5,199 nucleotides of DNA, from assembly GCA_937872085.1 (NCBI GenBank), contig CALMQK010000340.1:1-5199 (forward strand), in the 5' to 3' direction. Position numbers and translations under genes: made by a program. The notes under the pieces are model-generated. The model was not told where the DNA came from, searched no databases, and saw nothing but the letters and a program-made list of their open reading frames with translations. This document shows, piece by piece, positions 1 to 4,593 of the stretch. The DNA is from an uncultured euryarchaeote. GTDB taxonomy: Archaea > Thermoplasmatota > Thermoplasmata > UBA10834. Position 1 is the first letter of the stretch; each line of letters begins with the position of its first letter.

Positions 1-39
1 GCAATCCTCGGCCTCATCTGGGGTAATTCCCTTCTTCAT
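1..39 (-). CDS. Start of an unidentified gene, cut by the window edge
   Basis: An open frame begins with ATG at 39 and reads 13 codons (MKKGITPDEAEDC) to base 1 without a stop. It starts 34 nt after the gcvH stop codon on the same strand, so it is probably co-transcribed with gcvH. A purine-rich GAGGGCGG stretch lies just upstream of the ATG and could act as a weak ribosome binding site. The residues do not resemble the N-terminus of GcvPA or GcvT as I know them, so I give no function. The fragment is too short to prove that it is coding; its position and spacing are the main support. Confidence 0.4.
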   Translation of the reverse strand, partial: MKKGITPDEAEDC

Positions 40-73
40 GGTCCGCCCTCAGATGACCGGTAGCTTACCTCGT

Positions 74-457
74 CTACTCCCCGAGGAGCTTCTTGTAGTC
101 CTCGGCAGACATCAGCTTGGATGTCTCGGACGGGTCGCTCATCTCGAGGACTGCGACCCATCCCTGGCCATACGGATCCTTGTTCAGGAATTCTGGGGAG
201 TCGACGAGCTTTCCGTTGGCCTCCTTGACAACGCCCGATACTGGCGCGAACACTTCCGAGACGGTCTTGACGGACTCGACATTCCCAAGGACATCTCCGG
301 TGCTGACTTCCTTGCCCAGGCCTGGCAGTTCGACGAAGACTATCTCAGTCAGCTCGGTCTGTGCGTGGTCGGTGATGCCCACTCGCGCGAGCTTACCCTC
401 CACCTTAACCCATTCATGATCCTTCGTGTACTTGAGGTCCGGAAGAACAACTGACAT
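74..457 (-). CDS. gcvH: Glycine cleavage system H protein
   Basis: GcvH is the small lipoyl-carrying shuttle of the glycine cleavage system. It takes the aminomethyl group from the P protein, presents it to the T protein and is reoxidised by the L protein. The 127-residue product has the usual family length and architecture. The N-terminal segment LKYTKDHEWVKVEG (8-21) is typical. The lipoyl-domain hairpin has the motif ESVKTVSE (61-68), with Lys64 as the lipoylation site. The segment APVSGVV (71-77) and the late NKDPYGQGWVAVLE (92-105) are also characteristic. The ATG start at 457 is supported by a Shine-Dalgarno match 8 nt upstream and a TATA box further up. No P, T or L component is recognisable here, so GcvH either works with genes elsewhere or serves as a general lipoyl carrier. 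Confidence 0.96.
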   Translation of the reverse strand: MSVVLPDLKYTKDHEWVKVEGKLARVGITDHAQTELTEIVFVELPGLGKEVSTGDVLGNVESVKTVSEVFAPVSGVVKEANGKLVDSPEFLNKDPYGQGWVAVLEMSDPSETSKLMSAEDYKKLLGE

Positions 458-465
458 GCTGGCCT

Positions 466-472
466 ACCACCT
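466..472 (-). promoter_or_regulatory. Shine-Dalgarno site of gcvH
   Basis: On the minus strand the sequence reads AGGTGGT and ends 8 nt before the gcvH ATG at 457. It matches most of the archaeal anti-Shine-Dalgarno complement GGAGGTGATC. It fixes the gcvH start and contrasts with the other promoter-proximal genes in this window, which lack such a site. Confidence 0.65.
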
Positions 473-495
473 TTTCTGCAGGATGCCGTTTATCG

Positions 496-503
496 AATTT
501 ATA
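496..503 (-). promoter_or_regulatory. TATA box of gcvH
   Basis: The minus strand reads TATAAATT, a close match to the archaeal TATA box, preceded by a purine-rich GGGAAGG stretch where a BRE would be expected. A start site about 24-26 nt downstream would fall near 473-475. That leaves a leader of roughly 16 nt holding the AGGTGGT site. The box lies between the stop of the upstream membrane-protein gene (519) and gcvH, so gcvH can be transcribed on its own. Confidence 0.7.
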
Positions 504-518
504 CCTTCCCCCTCCGAG

Positions 519-1007
519 TCAGGACAATGGGCGACTTCCCAACTGAGACGCCACGATAGCAGCAACGGCGACAAAGGAGAGCACGCCGTTCGCAGCCCAA
601 TCGTCGTATCTGACTGGCCCTTTGAATACCCTGCGAGAAACCGGGTAGAACAGTCTGCAGCCGTACACTGACAACGAGTCCTCGGCCGAGTGGAGGAAGG
701 AAGCCAGAAAAGCGATGACGGTGGAGGGAAGAGGAGGTATCCCGGAGAATGGATTCGGGTCGAGAGACCGACCCATAGGTACTACAAGCAATAGCCAAGC
801 CAGCGCCATGATGCTTGATGCAAGTAGGCTGTGAGTGGCAGGCGACCGATGAATGCGCTTCCCGAACCCAGAGAGCAGGATATCGATATCGGGAAGGACA
901 CCGAAGGCAGCGCCGATCGCCATCAGACTTATCGTGTCTTGGTGGAGCAGCAGGGACATCAGCGACCCTATCGCGGCCCCCGTGAGAAGATGAGTCGTTC
1001 GCTTCAA
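519..1007 (-). CDS. YdjM/DUF457-type membrane-bound metal-dependent hydrolase homologue
   Basis: This is a 162-residue, strongly hydrophobic protein of the YdjM/DUF457 group (COG1988), often annotated as inner-membrane metal-dependent hydrolases; their substrate is generally unknown. Family signatures are visible: THLLTGAAIG at the N-terminus (5-14), LPDID (38-42), HRSPATHS (53-60) and HSAEDSLSVYG (106-116). His and Asp residues are placed to bind metal at the membrane face. Hydrophobic stretches near 10-21, 26-38, 61-77, 95-105 and 141-155 suggest about four or five membrane segments. I chose TTG at 1007 because it puts the conserved motif at the N-terminus (MKRTTHLLTG) and lies about 30 nt from a TATA-like box. 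The only longer in-frame start I identify, TTG at 1079, lies upstream of that box and adds 24 unconserved residues. It is the promoter-proximal gene of the left block. Confidence 0.8.
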   Translation of the reverse strand: MKRTTHLLTGAAIGSLMSLLLHQDTISLMAIGAAFGVLPDIDILLSGFGKRIHRSPATHSLLASSIMALAWLLLVVPMGRSLDPNPFSGIPPLPSTVIAFLASFLHSAEDSLSVYGCRLFYPVSRRVFKGPVRYDDWAANGVLSFVAVAAIVASQLGSRPLS

Positions 1008-1033
1008 GAGCGCATCCCAGATACGCAACGCTG

Positions 1034-1041
1034 GATAGATA
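1034..1041 (-). promoter_or_regulatory. TATA-like box of the membrane-protein gene
   Basis: The minus strand reads TATCTATC within the context AACTATCTATCC. Its centre is about 30.5 nt from the TTG start at 1007, so transcription would begin about 5-6 nt upstream of the start or at it. No Shine-Dalgarno sequence lies before the start. The element is the exact reverse complement of the box at 1084-1091 that serves the divergent operon. Confidence 0.5.
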
Positions 1042-1083
1042 GTTGAATCTTTTCGCTGCCCGAGCCCTGGGCACAGCAAGGGT

Positions 1084-1091
1084 TATCTATC
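1084..1091 (+). promoter_or_regulatory. TATA-like box of the M42 peptidase operon
   Basis: The plus strand reads TATCTATC in the context GGTTATCTATCG. Its centre is about 30.5 nt before the ATG at 1118, the usual distance for a leaderless or nearly leaderless archaeal transcript. This argues for the start at 1118 (or the GTG at 1115) and against the longer frame beginning at 1043, which lies upstream of the box. Confidence 0.5.
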
Positions 1092-1117
1092 GTCAACCTG
1101 ATGCGCGCGTCAAGGTG

Positions 1118-2245
1118 ATGATTCTGGCAGACCAGCAGGCAATGAGATTGCTCGAGGAGCTAACGAACTGTTTTGGGCCCTCTGGATTTGAGAGGGAGCC
1201 CGCAAGGATAATGAAGAACTACGTCTCGAAGTTCGCGGACGAAGTATATACTGACAAGCTAGGTTCGCTCATGTTCACCAAGAAGGGGACATCGAGCAGC
1301 CCCGTTGTATTGCTTCCGGGACACATAGACGAGGTCGGTTTCATCATCTCGTCAGTGAACAAGCTCGGATTCCTGACCTTCAACCCGCTCGGCGGATGGT
1401 TCGACCAGGTCCTCCTGGGGCAGAGGGTCATAGTCAAGACGGACAAGGGCATGGTCCCTGGAGTGATCGCGGCGAAGCCACCGCACCTCCTCCCGGCCTC
1501 GGAGAGGGAGAAGGTCGTGATCAAGGAGAAGATGTTCATAGACATAGGAGCATCGAATGAGGATGAGGCGAAAGCGATGGGAGCCAGGATAGGAAACCCG
1601 GTCATCCCCGACTCGCACTTCTCCACGATGACCAAGCGGATATTCAAGGACGGAAAGAGAAAGGGCAGGGACACGATAGCAATTGGAAAGGCGTTCGATG
1701 ACAGGATAGGCGCGTGGACTGCTGCCGAGGTCGTCAGGGCGCTGGTGGAGAAGAAGATCAGCCATCCGAACCTGGTCATCGGGGCAGCGACCACACAGGA
1801 GGAGGTCGGGCTCAGGGGGGCGCGGACCACTGCGTTCGTGACCAAGCCAGATGTGTGCCTCACGCTCGAGGTCGACATCGCTGGAGACGTGCCCGGCATC
1901 GAACCGAACGAGGCCCCGACCAAGATGGGGCACGGCCCATCAATCACCACATATGATTCCTCCATGATCCCGAACCAGGCACTGGTCGACCTCGTCGTCA
2001 AGACGGCGGATAGGGCGAAGATCCCCTACCAGCTATCCCAGATCGCGAGAGGGGGGACGGATGCGGGCGTGATACACATCGCCAATGCTGGTTGCCCCAG
2101 TGTCGTGATCGGGGTCCCGACAAGACACATACACTCGCACGTTGGTCTGTTCAGTATGACGGACGCCGAGAACTGCGTCAAGCTCATCATTGAGGTCGTG
2201 AAGAAACTGGACAAGAAGACCGTAGCGGGGTTCACCGAGATCTGA
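1118..2245 (+). CDS. M42 family metallopeptidase (TET-type aminopeptidase)
   Basis: M42 enzymes are di-metal aminopeptidases that form large tetrahedral (TET) assemblies and trim short peptides in the cytoplasm; older annotations call some of them endoglucanases. With the 1118 start the product has 375 residues, close to the family norm of about 350. Visible signatures are FGPSGFE (19-25), GHIDEVGF (68-75, metal ligand His69 and catalytic-type Asp71), KAFDDRIGAW (191-200, bridging metal Asp), TTQEEVGLRGA (225-235, general base Glu228 and ligand Glu229), EVDIAGD (251-257, ligand Asp253) and PTRHIHSHVG (334-343, ligand His339). All expected metal ligands are present, so it should be active. ATG 1118 fits the TATA-like box; ATG 1142 (MRLLEELT) is a possible shorter start that also keeps the whole domain. 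It is the first gene of a three-gene operon. Confidence 0.94.
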   Translation: MILADQQAMRLLEELTNCFGPSGFEREPARIMKNYVSKFADEVYTDKLGSLMFTKKGTSSSPVVLLPGHIDEVGFIISSVNKLGFLTFNPLGGWFDQVLLGQRVIVKTDKGMVPGVIAAKPPHLLPASEREKVVIKEKMFIDIGASNEDEAKAMGARIGNPVIPDSHFSTMTKRIFKDGKRKGRDTIAIGKAFDDRIGAWTAAEVVRALVEKKISHPNLVIGAATTQEEVGLRGARTTAFVTKPDVCLTLEVDIAGDVPGIEPNEAPTKMGHGPSITTYDSSMIPNQALVDLVVKTADRAKIPYQLSQIARGGTDAGVIHIANAGCPSVVIGVPTRHIHSHVGLFSMTDAENCVKLIIEVVKKLDKKTVAGFTEI

Positions 2246-2250
2246 TCACG

Positions 2251-2829
2251 ATGGCGTCTAATCTCGACCCAGGGTTGCTGAAGGAACTCACCGAAGCGAA
2301 GGGCGACCTCGCGAGGCACGGCGTCGTGATAGTCCGGACGGTTGAGACCGAACTCGAGCCCGCGATCATGGCAGCGGTGAAGGATTCCTTGGAGGCCTCA
2401 CCGAGGAAGCTCGAAGATATGAAGGAGAGCGACCTGGACGAGCTGCTCAGGGAACTGAGGAAGGCTGCCATGGGCTCCGCAAAGGAGCTCGCGGGACTGT
2501 ATGTCAGGCTCCTGGGAAAGCTGGGGACGGAGTACATCGGGGACCTCGTGAAAGAGCTCGAGGGCATAGGCCAGCTGTTCAGATGGGAGAGGATCTCACA
2601 GGCCGCGAAGCCCGTGGATGATATCTTGGCCAGGGAAGGATTCGGACCCGTCGACCTGAGGGGTCCGAGTGATGTTTCAGAAAGCTTCAAGCTGGAACTC
2701 GAGGGCAAATGGACACCTGCCTTCGAGAGGTTCAAAGCGCTGGCGGACAGGACTGCGGAGCAGCTAGGGAAGAAGGGGATGTCCGAGCCTCGGCCAGCTC
2801 GTGAACGGAAGAACTCTCGAAAAGGGTGA
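2251..2829 (+). CDS. Uncharacterised helical protein (192 aa)
   Basis: I do not recognise this protein. It starts 5 nt after the peptidase stop, and its stop codon overlaps the probable ribosome binding site of the dUTPase gene, so it sits firmly inside the operon. The sequence is rich in Lys, Glu, Leu and Ala and should be almost entirely alpha-helical; stretches around 57-75 (ESDLDELLRELRKAAMG) and 80-105 have amphipathic or coiled-coil character. There is no signal peptide, membrane segment, Cys/His metal motif or nucleotide-binding loop. A Gly/Pro-containing break occurs near 149-160 (REGFGPVDLRGPSD), followed by a further helix and a basic, probably disordered tail (PRPARERKNSRKG). Codon use resembles its neighbours. 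A small scaffold or partner-binding role is possible, but I have no direct evidence for one. Confidence 0.85.
   Translation: MASNLDPGLLKELTEAKGDLARHGVVIVRTVETELEPAIMAAVKDSLEASPRKLEDMKESDLDELLRELRKAAMGSAKELAGLYVRLLGKLGTEYIGDLVKELEGIGQLFRWERISQAAKPVDDILAREGFGPVDLRGPSDVSESFKLELEGKWTPAFERFKALADRTAEQLGKKGMSEPRPARERKNSRKG
2824..2829 (+). promoter_or_regulatory. Probable Shine-Dalgarno site of the dUTPase gene
   Basis: GGGTGA ends 7 nt before the ATG at 2837 and includes the stop codon (TGA) of the preceding gene. It supports ATG 2837 over the in-frame ATG at 2801, which lies inside the upstream gene, and suggests translational coupling of the two genes. Confidence 0.55.
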
Positions 2830-2836
2830 ACCGACG

Positions 2837-3346
2837 ATGGCCGTCTTGTCCGATGCAGACATAGTCGCCTTTCTCGATGACAAGTCCCTGAGGATCGAGG
2901 GCTACAACGAGCGCAACCTCACCCCGAACGGTTATGACGTGACGATCGAGGAAGTGCTGATCCCTTCCACCGGCTTGAGACGCAAGGAAGGGACGGTCAA
3001 GATACCATCGAACCTTTGGTTCGTGGTGGCGACGAAGGAGTACTTCGTCCTGCCCCCGACGTTGGTCGGTGAGATATGGATCAGGACCACTTGGGCGCGG
3101 AAAGGGATATTAGCCTCTTTTGGACGAATCGATGCTGGGTTCAACGGGAATCTGACCTTTTCAGCATTCAATGCGTCTTCCGGAGATGTCGGCATACCTA
3201 TCGGTGACCGGTTTGCGCAGGTCGTGTTCTCCGAGCTGCGATCTCGGCCAAAGAAGACCTACGAGCAGCGCTCGGGCAACTATCACCAACAGAGGGGGAT
3301 AACACTCGATCCGAAAAGCCCTGGTCCGGACACGCGCTCCAGATGA
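2837..3346 (+). CDS. dut: dUTP diphosphatase, archaeal subfamily of the dCTP deaminase family
   Basis: The archaeal dUTPase subfamily hydrolyses dUTP to dUMP and diphosphate, keeping uracil out of DNA and supplying dUMP for thymidylate synthesis. Its fold is shared with dCTP deaminases and trimeric dUTPases. The 169-residue product has the family order: LSDADIVAFL (4-13), NGYDVTI (31-37), IRTTWARKG (82-90, like IRSSLAREG), GRIDAGFNGNLT (96-107, Asp99), IGDRFAQVVF (122-131) and a C-terminal GNYHQQRGITL (147-157). Where dCTP deaminases carry the catalytic Glu (LELFN), this protein has Ser109 (FSAFN). Deamination is therefore unlikely and the dUTPase assignment is better. Pyrococcus-type archaeal dUTPases, from memory, also lack this Glu. 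An automatic label of dCTP deaminase (dcd) would be a likely error. Start 2837 is chosen for its ribosome binding site. It is the last gene of the operon. Confidence 0.8.
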   Translation: MAVLSDADIVAFLDDKSLRIEGYNERNLTPNGYDVTIEEVLIPSTGLRRKEGTVKIPSNLWFVVATKEYFVLPPTLVGEIWIRTTWARKGILASFGRIDAGFNGNLTFSAFNASSGDVGIPIGDRFAQVVFSELRSRPKKTYEQRSGNYHQQRGITLDPKSPGPDTRSR

Positions 3347-3351
3347 GCTCA
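3344..3351. other. Palindrome joining two convergent stop codons
   Basis: TGAGCTCA is a perfect 8-bp palindrome. Its first three bases are the dUTPase stop on the plus strand and its last three, read on the minus strand, are the trm5 stop. Only 2 nt separate the two genes, so each transcript must terminate inside or beyond the other gene. I see no T-rich terminator in the gap. Confidence 0.9.
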
Positions 3352-4353
3352 CAAGAACTGCAGGTCGAATCCGTAGAAGGTCATGGTCGGAGAATAGCTC
3401 TTGATCCTTCTCCTCGCCAGCTCTTTCATCAGCCTGCCATCTCGTCTGGCAGCATCGGCGATCTCGTCCAGGCTCTTCTGGACCTCGTCCTCTTCCGTGA
3501 TCTCATAGAAGTGTATCACCCCTCCGGGTTTCAACGCCCTGATCGCTTCTCCGATGAAACCCCTGCCATCGTGGGGCAGGTTCATGACTACGTGGTCCGC
3601 CTTCTCGAGTCGAGGTACCAGCTCCCGCGCATCCCCCAACATCGGACTCACGGAGGCCGCCTTGTTAAGAGCGATGTTCTCCTTCATGAGTTCGATCGCA
3701 TCAGGGTTCATGTCGATAGCGTACACGATCCTGGGAGAGCCGGTCTTCGCGATCATTATCGAGAAAGGACCTATGCCAGCGAACATGTCGATCACGACTT
3801 CGCCGGGCTTGACCTGCTTCGCCACCGCCTGGCGTTCGGTCGCCAGCCTGGGTGTGAAGAAAGCCCGTGCCACGTCGACCTTGAAGGTGAGGCCGTACTC
3901 CTTGTGGATGGTCTCCGTCGTCTTCTCGCCCGCTACGACTTTCACGTCCCGGGTTCTGAATTCATCAATTACGCCCGAGTCCATGCACACGGTCTTGATG
4001 GATATCTGGGTGGCCATGATCGCCTTTCCTATCTTGGCCGCATAGGGCGCCACTTCATCCTCCATCTTCACGATGGCGATGGACCCGACAGTGTCAAAGG
4101 AGGATGGGAGCAGAGGTCGAATCTCTTCAGGAACATCCACCAAGAGGCGATAGTCGGACACCTGGAGCTCCATCTCCTTGAAATCCATCTTCTCGATCGG
4201 ATACCCCAGGTCTATCCTCTGGGTGACTGGAAGGTACACACTCTTGGCATCGGAGCGTATCTGGAGGTCCCTCCTCAGGACCCCCTTCTCGATGAGCTTG
4301 CGCCTCACCGGCTCCGCCTTCTTCTTCGGGACCACCAGGGATATGGACTCCAT
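3349..4353 (-). CDS. trm5: tRNA (guanine37-N1)-methyltransferase, archaeal Trm5
   Basis: Trm5 transfers methyl from S-adenosylmethionine to N1 of G37, next to the tRNA anticodon, and so guards the reading frame. The 334-residue length matches archaeal Trm5b (Methanocaldococcus MJ0883, about 336). The N-terminal D1-like domain (about 1-65, ISLVVPKKKAEPVRRKLIEK) is present. Then come EFRTRDVKVVAGE (131-143), TIHKEYG (148-154), FFTPRLATER (165-174), the SAM-binding DMFAGIGPFSI (189-199), YAIDMNP (211-217), the catalytic-site NLP (258-260), GGVIHFYEI (277-285) and a C-terminal RIKSYSP (316-322). By my alignment Arg133 matches Arg145 of the Methanocaldococcus enzyme and Glu173 matches Glu185, while Phe165 takes the place of Tyr177. 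The ATG at 4353 has no Shine-Dalgarno sequence and a TATA-like box about 28 nt upstream, so the transcript is probably leaderless. Confidence 0.94.
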   Translation of the reverse strand: MESISLVVPKKKAEPVRRKLIEKGVLRRDLQIRSDAKSVYLPVTQRIDLGYPIEKMDFKEMELQVSDYRLLVDVPEEIRPLLPSSFDTVGSIAIVKMEDEVAPYAAKIGKAIMATQISIKTVCMDSGVIDEFRTRDVKVVAGEKTTETIHKEYGLTFKVDVARAFFTPRLATERQAVAKQVKPGEVVIDMFAGIGPFSIMIAKTGSPRIVYAIDMNPDAIELMKENIALNKAASVSPMLGDARELVPRLEKADHVVMNLPHDGRGFIGEAIRALKPGGVIHFYEITEEDEVQKSLDEIADAARRDGRLMKELARRRIKSYSPTMTFYGFDLQFL

Positions 4354-4376
4354 CGAGGTGGCAAATCGCCTTACAC

Positions 4377-4384
4377 GATGATAA
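4377..4384 (-). promoter_or_regulatory. TATA-like box of trm5
   Basis: The minus strand reads TTATCATC, centred about 27.5 nt upstream of the trm5 ATG at 4353. Its start resembles the TTATCTATC element of the M42 operon. The spacing predicts a leaderless or nearly leaderless transcript, in keeping with the absence of a purine-rich ribosome binding site before the ATG. Confidence 0.4.
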
Positions 4385-4532
4385 CAGAATCGGAGCCGTT
4401 CAAGAGAATACTAGTTTTCACCCTGAGAATCAAGGGAATGAACAAGACTGGCTCGCAAACGCCGGAGCTGATACTTCTCGCCCGTCCCCTTGGACCCTTT
4501 CCTTTCTTCTCTTCGGGGCGCCCCTGCCGCGA

Positions 4533-4554
4533 TTTGACCTTTGCTGCAGTCAAA
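4533..4554. repeat. Inverted repeat TTTGAC-N10-GTCAAA
   Basis: Two perfect 6-bp arms, TTTGAC at 4533-4538 and GTCAAA at 4549-4554, flank a 10-nt spacer. The element ends about 8 nt upstream of the likely TATA box of the flavin oxidoreductase gene. That is a place where archaeal activators or repressors often bind. It could also occur by chance. Confidence 0.4.
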
Positions 4555-4561
4555 GAGAATC

Positions 4562-4567
4562 ATTAAT
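4562..4567 (+). promoter_or_regulatory. Possible TATA box of the flavin oxidoreductase gene
   Basis: ATTAAT within AATCATTAATG is the most A/T-rich spot upstream of the gene. Its centre is 29.5 nt before the ATG at 4594, the same distance seen for the other TATA-like boxes here. No Shine-Dalgarno sequence precedes the ATG, so the message is probably nearly leaderless. Confidence 0.4.
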
Positions 4568-4593
4568 GCCCATCGGCTAGATAGCGTCCTGTC

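Noticed and set aside
499..1074. Alternative minus-strand frame of 191 codons over the membrane-protein gene
   Set aside because: It is Arg/Ser/Cys-rich with no domain pattern, while the frame read at 519-1007 gives the conserved His/Asp motifs and hydrophobic segments.
1043..1117. Longer N-terminus for the M42 peptidase starting at 1043
   Set aside because: The extra 25 residues precede the conserved start of the family, and the frame would begin upstream of the TATA-like box that best explains transcription.
1219..2001. Open frame of 260 codons on the minus strand inside the M42 gene
   Set aside because: It is fully antisense to a conserved peptidase with complete metal ligands, and its Ser/Thr/Pro-rich translation shows no family signature.
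2801..2836. Longer dUTPase start at ATG 2801
   Set aside because: It lies inside the preceding gene and adds 12 residues not expected for the family. ATG 2837 has a ribosome binding site and gives the normal N-terminus.
4515..4524. Palindrome GGGGCGCCCC as a terminator stem
   Set aside because: There is no T-tract after it on either strand and no gene ending nearby, and a 10-bp G/C palindrome has no loop; it is probably chance in a G+C-rich stretch.
4425..4562. Direct repeat GAGAATCA at 4425-4432 and 4555-4562
   Set aside because: Eight bases of low complexity repeated over 130 nt are easily explained by chance, and neither copy is placed consistently relative to a promoter.
3343..4566. Open frame of 407 codons on the plus strand opposite trm5
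   Set aside because: It is antisense to a gene whose Trm5 motifs are unmistakable. The translation has a biased Arg/His/Leu composition, no domain pattern and no promoter or ribosome binding site; it is a codon-bias shadow.
4378..4566. Small plus-strand frame (63 codons from ATG 4378) in the trm5-oxidoreductase intergenic region
   Set aside because: It has no ribosome binding site or suitably placed promoter, shows no recognisable features, and overlaps the promoter region of the flanking genes. A 60-codon minus-strand frame over the same stretch (4371-4553) is rejected for the same reasons.
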